Under the pieces are notes generated by a model that had not been told where the DNA came from, made no database searches, and saw only the letters and a list, made by a program, of their open reading frames with translations. Positions 1 through 9,221 of a stretch of 59,406 nucleotides of DNA are shown here, one piece after another. Location of the stretch: the NCBI RefSeq assembly GCF_000332455.1, contig NZ_AOGY02000081.1, positions 1-59,406 on the forward strand, given 5' to 3'. Position 1 is the stretch's first letter. Each line of letters opens with the position of its first letter. Both the position numbers and the translations under genes were made by a program. Source of the DNA: Leptospira vanthielii serovar Holland str. Waz Holland = ATCC 700522 (GTDB lineage Bacteria; Spirochaetota; Leptospiria; Leptospirales; Leptospiraceae).

Positions 1-366
1 ACGCCACGTATAAAAGCCAGTAACGGAAAAAATCGGATTAGTTTTGGTCAGTTGAAGATACTCATTACAGGGATCCAATCCATCCAAGCAAGTTCTGAAT
101 TGGACCGGTTGTATGTGAAAGAAAATCTTTTTGATACAAGGCCTGACTACGGATGGTCCTCCAAAAAGAAAGAAGAACCGGAAGAGGAATATTTGATTTT
201 GGATATGGGTTCAGTGAACCGCATTGAAGAAATGCGAATGCTCACAAAAAATGATCCAATCACAAATTTCCCGGAACGTTTTGTTACTTATTATAGCGAA
301 GACGATATTACTTGGCACCAACTACATGAAGAGAATTCTTTTATCCGAGCCAGGTACTTGGTATAA
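1..366 (+). CDS. Discoidin-like domain, N-terminal fragment (5' partial, frame broken)
   Basis: The frame is open from the first base, so the true start lies upstream; the TTG at 52 is probably an internal Leu codon. It encodes most of an F5/8 type C (discoidin)-like carbohydrate/surface-binding domain: a WSS segment, LDMGSVNRIEEMRML, then YYSEDDITWHQL. It stops at TAA 364-366 just where the domain's last strands should follow. Those strands (GTWYKWRFSAVNLRYLKLVFF) are found in the next frame of the following ORF, so the two frames look like one gene broken by an indel at about 338-350. No signal peptide can be judged because the 5' end is missing. Confidence 0.6.
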   Translation, partial: TPRIKASNGKNRISFGQLKILITGIQSIQASSELDRLYVKENLFDTRPDYGWSSKKKEEPEEEYLILDMGSVNRIEEMRMLTKNDPITNFPERFVTYYSEDDITWHQLHEENSFIRARYLV

Positions 367-2149
367 ATGGAGATTCTCTGCTGTAAATTTAAGGTATTTG
401 AAATTGGTTTTCTTTCAGGAGAAACAACCAAACAAAAAAGACTACATTACAGAAGTCATAGAACTTGAGTTATACTCGAGTCCAGATAAAAAAGATTATG
501 GTGGCCCAACAAGAGAACCCCTCCCCTATGCCTCAGTTCTTAGGTCAGGGATCATTCGCCTTGCTGTGGATGGAGAAGTCAAAGAAGGAGTTGTCGTTCA
601 GGCAAATGACAGGCGCCTTCGAGATGCGACTACGGAATACCGTGGGATTGTGGAACTCGCATCTGACGGGGAAGAAAAACCTGGGGTTGCTGTACAAGGA
701 AATGATAAACGCCTAAAAATCGCCACCGAACTAGGTCATGGTCTTGTTCGATTGTCAAGAAGTGGAGAAGCAAGACCTGGACTTGTAGTTCAATCAGATG
801 ATGAGCGTTTGCGAAGTGCCTCCACCGACCATCCAGGAATCGTTGAGCTTGCGTTAGACGGAGAAACTCGTCCTGGTGTGGTTGTTCAAGCCAATGATTC
901 TCGTCTTCGTGTTGCCACAAAAAAATCCATTGGTCTTATACAACTGGCGGATGCAGGAGAAGTTGCCGTTGATAAAGTGGTTACTGGAGATGACCCAAGA
1001 CTCAGGGATGCTACCAATACTGCAAAAGGGATTGTACAATTGGCATCAAACGGTGGAGAAGAACCAAACACTGTTGTCCAAGGCAATGATAAACGTTTGA
1101 AACATGCCAGTACAGAATTACATGGGATTGTTCAATTAGCGCACTCAGGTGAAACGAAACCCGGTACTGTTGTGCAAGGAAACGATAAACGATTGGCGAA
1201 GGCTGGGTTTCAGGATGCCGGTATTGTTTTACTCGCAAACCACGGTGAAGCTGTTCCTGGTAAGGTGGTTCTTGCGGATGATCCTAGATTGTCTGACAAA
1301 AGAGATCCAAAGCCACATACCCATCCTTATGCAGAAAAAGAACATGATTTTAATTCACATACAGGACTTTTGAAAATCACAGGAGAGGCGGAAGCTTCTT
1401 CTAAAGGATTTGTACCTCCGCAAGCAAACGATGCAGTGATCTACGGAAAAAATACGAAAGTGGGGACAGGTGTTGTGGGTGTATCCTCCGGCACGGGTGT
1501 TTCTGGGTTTGGGGATTCTGTTGGTGTGTATGGAGTTTCCAAAGGAAAGTTTTCCAAACAGTCGGCAGGAATTTTAGGTGCCGGTACGACGGCGCCGGGT
1601 GGTCGGTTTTTATCTCAGTCTGATTTTGCGCTCGTAGTGGATGGGAAAGGAATTCCTGAGATGGAGCTTTCTGGATCCGGCAAAGCAATTTATGCAAATG
1701 GAGAATCTCTGTTTGAAGGAAATCTTCGCATTACAAAAGAAGGTGGTGAGGAGTGTATTGCTCGTTACTTCCGCTTGGATGGAAAGGATGTTGTGACTGC
1801 GGGGGACCTACTTGTGGCAACGGAAGAACCAGGAGTTCTTGGAAGGTCCAAACACCCCTACTCCACAAATGTCATAGGAGTTTGTGTCACAAATGCTCAT
1901 GTGGTTTTTGGAAAACAAGAAAAGGCTGTGGAGTATGTTCTTGTGGCACTTCTTGGAATTACTAAAATGCATGTGGACGCATCACAAGTACCGATTTATC
2001 CGGGAGATCTTTTGGTTTCTGGATTATCGTCTGGTCATGCTGTAAAAGCAGACCCCACAAAATTAAAACCGGGAATGCTTGTGGCAAAAGCAATTGAAGC
2101 CTGCAAACGAGACAAAGGAAATATCCTTTGTTTATTAACTTTCTCCTAA
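224..2149 (+). CDS. Tail-fibre-repeat surface protein, C-terminal part of the frameshifted gene
   Basis: The first 40 or so residues (up to about 350) are probably not read in this frame; meaningful sequence begins at GTWYKWRF, the end of the discoidin domain. Eight 32-residue repeats follow (548-1315), each with a GIVxLA...GE..PG.VVQ.ND.RL pattern resembling phage tail-fibre repeats (Phage_fiber_2 type). A His/Pro linker (PKPHTHPYAEKEHD) leads into a Gly-rich region (GVVGVSSGTGVSGFGDSVGVYGV) typical of beta-prism or trimeric fibre shafts, and a C-terminal globular domain of about 200 residues. The likely role is a fibrous adhesin or sugar-binding surface protein. The 3' end overlaps convergent mqnD by 15 bases. 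If translated separately, ATG 326 is another possible start. Confidence 0.6.
   Translation: MKKCECSQKMIQSQISRNVLLLIIAKTILLGTNYMKRILLSEPGTWYKWRFSAVNLRYLKLVFFQEKQPNKKDYITEVIELELYSSPDKKDYGGPTREPLPYASVLRSGIIRLAVDGEVKEGVVVQANDRRLRDATTEYRGIVELASDGEEKPGVAVQGNDKRLKIATELGHGLVRLSRSGEARPGLVVQSDDERLRSASTDHPGIVELALDGETRPGVVVQANDSRLRVATKKSIGLIQLADAGEVAVDKVVTGDDPRLRDATNTAKGIVQLASNGGEEPNTVVQGNDKRLKHASTELHGIVQLAHSGETKPGTVVQGNDKRLAKAGFQDAGIVLLANHGEAVPGKVVLADDPRLSDKRDPKPHTHPYAEKEHDFNSHTGLLKITGEAEASSKGFVPPQANDAVIYGKNTKVGTGVVGVSSGTGVSGFGDSVGVYGVSKGKFSKQSAGILGAGTTAPGGRFLSQSDFALVVDGKGIPEMELSGSGKAIYANGESLFEGNLRITKEGGEECIARYFRLDGKDVVTAGDLLVATEEPGVLGRSKHPYSTNVIGVCVTNAHVVFGKQEKAVEYVLVALLGITKMHVDASQVPIYPGDLLVSGLSSGHAVKADPTKLKPGMLVAKAIEACKRDKGNILCLLTFS
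548..1315 (+). repeat. Eight tandem 96-bp coding repeats (32 aa each)
   Basis: Eight consecutive in-frame units of exactly 96 bp, without spacers, begin at each Gly of the GI/LV..L pattern. Conserved positions are G1, hydrophobic 2-3, L5, G9-E10, V16/V17, D21, R23-L24. Units have diverged in DNA sequence, so they are old repeats and not a recent expansion. They encode the shaft of the fibre-like protein. Confidence 0.85.
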
Positions 2150-2959
2150 AAACAAAGGTAACGGGGTGGGTTTTTTGATAAAACCTGCCTCGATGGCCCG
2201 TTTCAAAAGATATTCCACTGCCTCGTGTCCTTCTTTCCCTAAATTTTTTGTAAATTCATTCACATACAAATTGATGTGAGATTTGATTACTGCATCTTCT
2301 TTGTTTTGCGAATTGGTCCGAATATAATCCATCATTTCTTTTGGTTCCGCATAGGCGGCACTCAGACTTTGTCTCAGATTGGTTTGGAATTTTAGTGCCT
2401 CATCTTTAGGTATATCGCGGCGGATGGCAATGGCACCTAAAGGAATGGGATAACCCGTAGATTCCTCCCACCATTCTCCAAGATCCACTACCTTTTCCAT
2501 TCCCCGTCCTTTATAGGTAAATCGTTCTTCGTGGATGATCACCCCAAGGCTATCTTCTTCACTCATCACTTTCGGAATGATTTCATCATAACGGAGTGCG
2601 CTTGGGTTATGTTTTCCATTAGTATATAAGGACAAAAGAAGGTTTGCTGTTGTTAACATCCCTGGGATATAGAGTTTTTTGTAATTCGTAAGATCCGTTT
2701 TGGAATTTTTCTTTCTAATAAGTAAGGGACCACAACCTCTCCCGAGCGCGGAACCGGTTTCGAGTAAAATGTATTTGTCGATGATCTGGAAATAGGCAGC
2801 AAACGAAAGTTTTGTGACAGGAAATTTTCCTTGGAAGGCAAATTCGTTTAAGTTCTCTACATCGTATAATTCTTCTTTGACCGGGTAACTTGCGTTACGG
2901 ATTAGGTGATAGAATAGAAAGGTATCATTGGGGCATGGGGAGTAAGCAAGAGATATCAT
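2135..2959 (-). CDS. mqnD: 1,4-dihydroxy-6-naphthoate synthase (MqnD), futalosine menaquinone pathway
   Basis: The 274-residue protein begins ISLAYSPCPNDTFLFYHLI, the SPCPNDT signature of MqnA/MqnD enzymes, and has family length. MqnD converts cyclic dehypoxanthinyl futalosine to 1,4-dihydroxy-6-naphthoate, in the cytoplasm. Other family-like segments are KLSFAAYFQI, GSALGRGCGPLLI and the GVIIHEERFTY segment. It starts at ATG 2959 and overlaps the stop of the upstream membrane-protein gene by ATGA, which suggests translational coupling. MqnA is the main alternative, but the SPCPNDTF start and length favour MqnD. Menaquinone would serve the respiratory chain encoded elsewhere in this window (NDH-2, cbb3). 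Confidence 0.88.
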   Translation of the reverse strand: MISLAYSPCPNDTFLFYHLIRNASYPVKEELYDVENLNEFAFQGKFPVTKLSFAAYFQIIDKYILLETGSALGRGCGPLLIRKKNSKTDLTNYKKLYIPGMLTTANLLLSLYTNGKHNPSALRYDEIIPKVMSEEDSLGVIIHEERFTYKGRGMEKVVDLGEWWEESTGYPIPLGAIAIRRDIPKDEALKFQTNLRQSLSAAYAEPKEMMDYIRTNSQNKEDAVIKSHINLYVNEFTKNLGKEGHEAVEYLLKRAIEAGFIKKPTPLPLFLGES

Positions 2960-4134
2960 AGATTTAAGAAAAACTCCTTTGTGGGTGTGATCCAGAGGAT
3001 CCGAATGATTAAAAATACAAACAGGGTAATGGAGATGCCAAGAAATAGGCGCAAAAAAGGCCTTTTTAGTGCCCCTTCCAATAATAAGGAAAAAGGTAAA
3101 ATGAGTGTGAACATTCGACTTAAGTTATCAAAAGACCTCCAATAACCCTGTTCTGCAATCAGGATTACAAAGAGACTTCCGAAGATCGGGAAAAGTAGAT
3201 CAATATTTCTGGAAAAGGATTCTTTGAGCGATTGGATGCTGACAACAGACAGAGCAATTAAAGAGATAAAAAAAAGAATTTTTGGGAATTCTTTCAGTTT
3301 GAATTGGAAAGATCCACCTTCTTGGAAACTTTTAAAAAATCCAAATAGAGGAAGGTCTGTCATATCACGAAATCCAAGGGGATTTGTTCCCAGGTGGTTT
3401 GGAGGATGGATTAAGCCATATCCCACCAAACAAAGAAAAGCGATTCCAGGGAGGGAGTAAAGAACCATTTTTCTCCATCTTTTTCCGAAGAGTGCTTTGA
3501 AAACAATGGGCACAAGAAATAAAACTCCTAACTCACGAGTGATTACCATAAGTAGGAAAAAGAAAACAGCGAGAAGGTCTTTTTTGTTTTTAAAGAAATA
3601 GAAGGCGATGATTCCAAAGCTGACAAAAAGAGAGTCGGCAACGAGAAGTAGGTTTGCATTTAGTGAGAAAGGAGAAAATAAATAAAAGACAACAAACCAT
3701 TTTTTTCTTTCTGGAAGTAGAGAATACAAACAAAAAACCGATACGGAAAATGTCAAAAATAGAAAAAGGAGAGTGACCAGGGGATAATGAGAGAACCCAA
3801 CTACCTTTGAGACTGCGCCAACAAATAGAGAAAGCCCCATTCTATGAAAACGAAAGTGGTAAGAATCAACTATAAGGTCCCAATCACCACCAACAAACAG
3901 ATCTTTTGCGAGAAAATAGAAAAATTGTCCATCGTAACCACCTGATGTATAGATTACAAAATTTGAATCGACAAGGTTTGGATTGATTTCGTAGAACCCT
4001 TCCCAAATCCCGATGAGTGCCGAAAGGGAGTGTTCATAGGGAGCTGTTTTGCAGTAGATAAGTCCCCCTACCCCTAAAAGGAAAAAAAACAATAAAAACC
4101 AAAGTTGGTGCCGCTTCACACTTCCATTTTGCAA
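2956..4134 (-). CDS. Polytopic membrane protein, possible GT-C-like glycosyltransferase
   Basis: About 392 residues with roughly ten hydrophobic segments, the first at residues 11-29. A long first extracytoplasmic loop contains SGGYDGQFFYFLAKD, a GYDGQ(F/Y)Y pattern that recurs in uncharacterised GT-C-like membrane proteins. It carries conserved-looking HFRFHRMGLSLF after it. The predicted start is TTG 4134; GTG 4119 (MKRHQLWF) is an alternative, and neither has a strong ribosome site. It is upstream of and coupled to mqnD, but nothing links it functionally to menaquinone. The enzymatic call is inference from topology and loop only. Confidence 0.55.
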   Translation of the reverse strand: MQNGSVKRHQLWFLLFFFLLGVGGLIYCKTAPYEHSLSALIGIWEGFYEINPNLVDSNFVIYTSGGYDGQFFYFLAKDLFVGGDWDLIVDSYHFRFHRMGLSLFVGAVSKVVGFSHYPLVTLLFLFLTFSVSVFCLYSLLPERKKWFVVFYLFSPFSLNANLLLVADSLFVSFGIIAFYFFKNKKDLLAVFFFLLMVITRELGVLFLVPIVFKALFGKRWRKMVLYSLPGIAFLCLVGYGLIHPPNHLGTNPLGFRDMTDLPLFGFFKSFQEGGSFQFKLKEFPKILFFISLIALSVVSIQSLKESFSRNIDLLFPIFGSLFVILIAEQGYWRSFDNLSRMFTLILPFSLLLEGALKRPFLRLFLGISITLFVFLIIRILWITPTKEFFLNL

Positions 4135-4210
4135 AATTTAACAGATTCGAAAAGGAATTTCTCTGGAATTTTACGAAGATTCTGACAGTTTGTATCCAAA
4201 GTTGGGGCAA

Positions 4211-5014
4211 ATGAAAGAAGTTCTCGTTACAATCCAAAGTGTGTATCAATATTTAGAAAAACTTGGCCCCAAAAAATCCTTTCAGATTTTGAAGAATCTT
4301 GGTTATGAAAAATTACTTTCGTTAACCGGAAAGGTTCCTAAAGAAAGACTTATTGTTCTCACTCAGAAGTTAAGTGAAGATACTGTAGTTGAACTAGTAA
4401 AACAAATCCCGGAAAAAATCCTCGTGGAGATGATTCGGGAGAATGATGACGATGATTTGGTTTATTTTATCCACTCTCTTCCAATGGCAGATTTAGCCCT
4501 TGTTTCACGGAGCATACCTCCGCATGATGTGGGTTTACTTGCAAAAACTTTGGGTAAAGAAACTAGTGTGGAAATTCTTAAAACTTTAGGAATTGAAAAA
4601 TCCATTGCTCTTCTCAAAGAGATTCCAATGAAAGACTTCCTTTGGTTGGTGGATGAAATTCATGTGGGACCAGTCATCCAACTTGTGAGTGAACTTTCTG
4701 TTGCAGATTGTAAAAAGTGGATCAAACAACGGGGCCTTGCGGAACTTCCGATACTCGTAAAATTTTTTGGAGTCACAAATGCTCTTGTAATTTTTAAAAA
4801 AATGGGTATGAACCAAGCTTTAGAAATGATGCAACTGTTAGGAACTCGAGAGATGTTGGAATTATCGCTTCTTTTGTCGGGAATGCATTTAGAAGAAAAG
4901 AATATGCCGGGTTTGGCTGTGCTTAAGCCAAACGAATTAGGTTCAAAAAATAAAACAAAACCGGTAGCGAAGAAAAAACAAATTCCGAAGAAGAAAAAAA
5001 CATCTAAACGCTAA
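4211..5014 (+). CDS. Helical-repeat protein with Lys-rich tail, unknown function
   Basis: 267 residues from ATG 4211; a TTG 4190 start would add seven residues but has no ribosome site. The body is built of about 20-25-residue amphipathic helical units (LGPKKSFQILKNLGYEKLLSL, KVPKERLIVLTQKLSEDTVVELVKQIPEKILVEMI, LPMADLALVSRSIPPHDVGLLAKTL) resembling the right-handed superhelix of MgtE N-terminal or FliG/HEAT-like domains. The final 30 residues are very basic (KPVAKKKQIPKKKKTSK), suggesting contact with nucleic acid or acidic partners. There is no signal peptide or membrane segment. The 3' end overlaps the convergent histidine kinase gene by 11 bases. Function unknown. Confidence 0.65.
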   Translation: MKEVLVTIQSVYQYLEKLGPKKSFQILKNLGYEKLLSLTGKVPKERLIVLTQKLSEDTVVELVKQIPEKILVEMIRENDDDDLVYFIHSLPMADLALVSRSIPPHDVGLLAKTLGKETSVEILKTLGIEKSIALLKEIPMKDFLWLVDEIHVGPVIQLVSELSVADCKKWIKQRGLAELPILVKFFGVTNALVIFKKMGMNQALEMMQLLGTREMLELSLLLSGMHLEEKNMPGLAVLKPNELGSKNKTKPVAKKKQIPKKKKTSKR

Positions 5015-7328
5015 TATTAACTTTGGGGAAGTAAAGGGTAAATCTGCTTCCTTCTCCCATGGAGCTTTCTACAAAGATTTCTCCGGACATTTTGTCCACT
5101 AGGGATTTAACAATCGAGAGTCCAAGTCCAGTGCCTCCAATTTTTTTATTATCAGAAGATGGGATTCGAAAGAAACGATCGAAGATTTGGTTTTTGTAAT
5201 TTGGGTCAATACCTATTCCTGTGTCTTCCACGGTGATTTCAATTTTACCGTTAGTTTCGCGGATAGAGATTCCTATTTTACCTTTGAATGTATACTTCAA
5301 AGCATTCACATAAAGATTGGTGATGATTTGTGAAAATTCAAATTTGATTCCTCGTAAGAAAAAACCTTTTTTGAGTGAGAGGTCCCATTCGATTGGTTTT
5401 CCTTTTGCAAGGTGAGAGTTCATGTGAATGACGTCTTCAATTACAGAGACTGGGTCAAAAATCTCTACCACTTCCGCTTCTTTATCCTTTTCTCTGGATG
5501 TAGTTAGCTTCAATAAGTTTTCAATTAAAAAGCTAAGTCGTTTGGCATTTTTGTCGATGACTTCCAACATATTTTTATGTTCGGTGTTAAACGGCAAAGA
5601 AGTGTCGGATTTAAAAAATTCCAAATACCCTCTAATGTTTGTCATTGGGCTTCTGAGTTCGTGACTTACGTTAGAAATGAATTCGTGTTGCAAACGTTCT
5701 TGTTCTTTTCTTTCCGAGTTGGGCCGGAATTGTACTTGGTAACGTTTTTTTGGTGAAAGTAAAATGGATGTAAAACTTATATCGACTTCTAGTTTGGTTC
5801 CATCTTTTGCGAGGATTTCCACATCGGGAAGAGATAACATTGTATCTGAAGAGAGGTCGGAACCAAAGCGGAGTTGGTTGGATACTTGGTTTCCTAAAAT
5901 GATATCTTCAATATTCATTTTTGTAATGTCGCCACGCGTATAACCGGTTAGTAAACGAAACTGGTTATTTGCTTCTAATATGCTGCCGGTATCTGCATCC
6001 ACTAGGGCAATGGCTTCTCTGGAAAACTCAAACAAATACCTATATTTTTCTTCTGAGTATTGTAAATCTACAGCAGACCTATCTAGTTTAATTTCTAAAA
6101 TAGAGATCAAATTTTCGAGTTCGGTGATCTCCTCTCTTTGTAGTTCTAACTTTGCATTAAAAGAGTCTAACATCGAGTTTACGAGAACTTTGACTCGATT
6201 GTCTAGTTGTAATGTTTCATCTGAGTTGAGTCTTGAGTTGTAATTGCCTTGGAGGATGTCCAAAACTACAGAATTCACGTCAACGATGAGGTGCCTAACG
6301 GCATTGAGTTTTCTGTAGTTAATTTGGGAAGGAGCATGGAGTTTTGTTTCGGTTGGCTCTTGAAAACTACTAAGTTTACGCACATCAAATAATTTCTTTG
6401 GTTCCAGTGCCGTTAGGATTTCATCAAAATCGAAAGCAGTTTTAACAGCATCTGGTTGTATGACCCTTCTTATGAGTCGGAAATACACGTCTTTTAAGAG
6501 AGGGTAAAGTGTGGTAACATCTCCCTTGTAAGAGAAGATTCCCTTTTGGATAAGAGGGTGCGCATTGAGAAGGTTTTTTGTCTCACCTACTCGGAGGTGT
6601 GGGTAAAAATGAGAGAGTTGTAAATCTTCCCAAAGATTTCCGTTATTGAGCTGGTTTGTGTTTTGTAAGAGATCGATGGCTTTTTTGACAGCAAGAAGTA
6701 CGCCTGAGACTTCCCTCCCTGTTTTTAACACAGCATCACCACTAAATGCGAGTAAGGTGGACGGGAAAAGGGATTTTGTTTCTAATATCGGCAGCTCTAA
6801 CGTATTGGCAAAATCTTGGAAATTTCGAAGGAAAGGGCTAGAGAACGGATCGGATACAAGGCCAAGACAAGACGGTTTTAGAAATTCTTTTTCCTCTAAA
6901 AAACCTGGTGTGTCGATGTATCGGACTTTGACTGGATTTTTTGGAGCATATTCTTCTAGAAATTTCTCCGCGTAGAGTCTTTCTATTGAATATTGGTGCG
7001 GAACGGGTAAGATGTATGCTTTGTTTCTTGTGAGATCTTCTGGTTTGAATTGGAACCGGGAGTAAAATGAAAGTGGTGAGTGGTAAAGATAGATTCCTTT
7101 ATAGATACGTTTGAGTTTGGATTTTTTTAAGTAACTATCTTGTAAGTAGGCAATGGTCGGAACTTCTCCCGCTTCTACTCGACCAGCGTCTAGTAATGGC
7201 ATAATTGCCTTATGATGTGTGTTGACGTGGAGAGTTACTTTGACGCCAAATTCTTCAAAGTATCCCTTTTTGTAGGCAACTACTACCGGTAAAGAACTAA
7301 GGCGACTTGTTATACAAATCTGGATCAC
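5004..7328 (-). CDS. Soluble hybrid sensor: SBP-like domain, PAS, histidine kinase
   Basis: 774 residues. Residues 1-300 resemble NMT1/THI5 or NrtA-type substrate-binding proteins (VAYKKGYFEEFGVKVTLHV, then AGRVEAGEVPTIAYL) but with no signal peptide. A coiled linker at about 380-425 (ELQREEITELENLISILEIKL) precedes a PAS domain at about 425-540 (YLFEFSREAIALVDADTG). The kinase core follows: H-box SHELRSPMTN with His556, N-box NLYVNALKYT (Asn675), DTGIGI (Asp702) and GGTGLGLS at about 731-738. No transmembrane helix is evident, so it probably senses a cytoplasmic ligand. The start is GTG 7328. No response regulator is adjacent. Confidence 0.85.
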   Translation of the reverse strand: MIQICITSRLSSLPVVVAYKKGYFEEFGVKVTLHVNTHHKAIMPLLDAGRVEAGEVPTIAYLQDSYLKKSKLKRIYKGIYLYHSPLSFYSRFQFKPEDLTRNKAYILPVPHQYSIERLYAEKFLEEYAPKNPVKVRYIDTPGFLEEKEFLKPSCLGLVSDPFSSPFLRNFQDFANTLELPILETKSLFPSTLLAFSGDAVLKTGREVSGVLLAVKKAIDLLQNTNQLNNGNLWEDLQLSHFYPHLRVGETKNLLNAHPLIQKGIFSYKGDVTTLYPLLKDVYFRLIRRVIQPDAVKTAFDFDEILTALEPKKLFDVRKLSSFQEPTETKLHAPSQINYRKLNAVRHLIVDVNSVVLDILQGNYNSRLNSDETLQLDNRVKVLVNSMLDSFNAKLELQREEITELENLISILEIKLDRSAVDLQYSEEKYRYLFEFSREAIALVDADTGSILEANNQFRLLTGYTRGDITKMNIEDIILGNQVSNQLRFGSDLSSDTMLSLPDVEILAKDGTKLEVDISFTSILLSPKKRYQVQFRPNSERKEQERLQHEFISNVSHELRSPMTNIRGYLEFFKSDTSLPFNTEHKNMLEVIDKNAKRLSFLIENLLKLTTSREKDKEAEVVEIFDPVSVIEDVIHMNSHLAKGKPIEWDLSLKKGFFLRGIKFEFSQIITNLYVNALKYTFKGKIGISIRETNGKIEITVEDTGIGIDPNYKNQIFDRFFRIPSSDNKKIGGTGLGLSIVKSLVDKMSGEIFVESSMGEGSRFTLYFPKVNISV

Positions 7329-7385
7329 ATGGCAACAATTCCAAGATTAGGAATCATTGCCAAATCTTTCTATGTGGTTTTGTCT

Positions 7386-9218
7386 CTAAGCAGAAAAAAT
7401 CTCTTGGAGGAATTCCGTTGTTCTTTTGGTATATTCTGAAACTTCTTTTTCATCCATAACCTTTGCCGAGAGTAAGGAAAGGTCATAAATGATCCTCGCC
7501 AATTTTTTTCCTTTTTCTGGATTCACGCCTTCAAACGCTTGTAAGGCGGATTTTACTAATGGGGATTTCGAGTTAACCATAAGTGTATGTGATTTCAGGA
7601 TGTTTTTCATGTCTTCACGGTTTAACATTGAATTCATTTCCGACATTCGTCTCATAAACTCTGGCAAAAGGATGACACCAGGTACATCTAAAGATTTTAA
7701 GGCCTCTACTTTGACTTCCACACCTTCGGAAGGTAACGAAGATTGGAACAAGGATTGAATTCTGTCGGATTCTGTTTTGTTGTCTTCATTTACCAATTCT
7801 TTGGGAGTTTCCTTGTCTACGATCTGGTCTGCAATTTCCGAATCCACTCTTTGGAACTTCCAATCTGGATTTTTCATTTCTAAGTGTTGAATGAGGTGGA
7901 AATCGATTTTGGAATCAACGAGGAGTGCTTCTAGCCCTTGAGACTTTAGAAGCTCCATATAAACAGAACCCATTTCCGTTTCATTTGCGTAAAAAATTTT
8001 GTTTTGGTTCTTCTCTTTATTTTTTTCCCAATATTCGGAAGTAGTGGAATACCCACCTTCAGAATTTTTGAAAACCAGATGGTCCTTCATTGCATCGTAA
8101 AACTTTTCGTCAGTGAGGACTCCATACTTTACAAACAAAGATATATCATTCCAGTTTTCTTCGTAATTACTTCTATTCTTTTTGAAATCATCAATCAGGC
8201 GATCAGCTACTTTTTTGATGATATGGTTTGAAATCTTTTTTACTAATGGATCGTTTTGTAAATAAGACCTAGAAACATTCAAAGGAAGGTCGGGGATGTC
8301 GATGGTTCCTTTGAGAATGGTAAGGAATTGAGGGATGAGTTCACTTGCATTGTCACTTACAAATACATGGTTACAAAACAGTTTGATCCCATTTTTGGAA
8401 GCTTCTAGTTCATGTGTGAGCTTTGGGAAATACAGAATTCCTTGTAATCGGAATGGATAATCCACATTCAAATGAATATGAAAAAGTGACTCACCAGAAA
8501 ATGGGAATAGATAGGAATAAAAATCTTTGTAGTCCTCTTGAGAAATCTTTGCCGGTTCTTCTGACCACAGCGGTTTTTCTCTGTTTGCTTTTTCACCTTG
8601 TATATATATTCCTACTGGTAAAAAGTCGCAGTATTTTTTGATTAACTCTTTTAGTTTCCATTTGTCTAAGTATTCGCCGGATTCACTATCTAAGTAGAGA
8701 GAAATTTTGGTTCCTCTGGTTTCTTTTGTTATTTGGGAAATGGTAAAGTCAGTTCCTGATTCACTAGACCACAGAACGGCTGCTTGGTCTTTTTTGTAAG
8801 ACTTTGTTTCTATCGTGACTTTTTTAGAAACCATAAATGAAGAATAGAATCCAAGTCCAAAATGACCAATGATTTCGGCTTTGTTTTCTGCATTTTGGTA
8901 TTGTTTTGCAAAATCAGTAGCACCAGAAAATGCAATCTGGTTAATGTATTTTTTGACTTCTTCAGTGGTCATTCCCACGCCGTTATCCTCAATGGAGAGG
9001 ATTCTGTTCTCTACATCGAAGTTTAAGTCAATTTTGTATTCGTTTCCACCTTCGAATTCTTCCGATAAGGAAATTTTTTTTAATTTTGTGATGGCATCGC
9101 TTGCATTGGATACTAATTCTCTTAGGAAAATATCTTTTTCTGAATATAGCCATTTTTTAATAATGGGAAAGATGTTTTCGGTTTCGACACTGATTTTTCC
9201 TGTTTCTTCAGCTGACAT
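7386..9218 (-). CDS. htpG: Hsp90-family molecular chaperone HtpG
   Basis: 610 residues of cytosolic Hsp90. The N-terminal GHKL ATPase domain shows [30 protein letters not shown] and [13 protein letters not shown]; middle and dimerisation domains follow through to the end, at full bacterial HtpG length. ATG 9218 has AAGGAATAA eight bases upstream. It lies three bases after batD, so it is probably the last gene of the bat operon, a link that suits a stress or protein-quality role for the cluster. A 57-base gap separates it from the histidine kinase downstream. Confidence 0.95.
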   Translation of the reverse strand: MSAEETGKISVETENIFPIIKKWLYSEKDIFLRELVSNASDAITKLKKISLSEEFEGGNEYKIDLNFDVENRILSIEDNGVGMTTEEVKKYINQIAFSGATDFAKQYQNAENKAEIIGHFGLGFYSSFMVSKKVTIETKSYKKDQAAVLWSSESGTDFTISQITKETRGTKISLYLDSESGEYLDKWKLKELIKKYCDFLPVGIYIQGEKANREKPLWSEEPAKISQEDYKDFYSYLFPFSGESLFHIHLNVDYPFRLQGILYFPKLTHELEASKNGIKLFCNHVFVSDNASELIPQFLTILKGTIDIPDLPLNVSRSYLQNDPLVKKISNHIIKKVADRLIDDFKKNRSNYEENWNDISLFVKYGVLTDEKFYDAMKDHLVFKNSEGGYSTTSEYWEKNKEKNQNKIFYANETEMGSVYMELLKSQGLEALLVDSKIDFHLIQHLEMKNPDWKFQRVDSEIADQIVDKETPKELVNEDNKTESDRIQSLFQSSLPSEGVEVKVEALKSLDVPGVILLPEFMRRMSEMNSMLNREDMKNILKSHTLMVNSKSPLVKSALQAFEGVNPEKGKKLARIIYDLSLLSAKVMDEKEVSEYTKRTTEFLQEIFSA

Positions 9219-9221
9219 ATG

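Noticed and set aside
548..1315. Regular 96-bp periodicity as a CRISPR array
   Set aside because: Units are coding, adjacent, diverged and without unique spacers; they translate into one repeat protein.
1401..1697. Minus-strand ORF in the fibre gene
   Set aside because: Low-complexity shadow of the Gly-rich shaft, with no ribosome site or known motifs.
1..2149. Prophage
   Set aside because: Tail-fibre-like repeats only; no integrase, capsid, terminase or other phage gene in the window.
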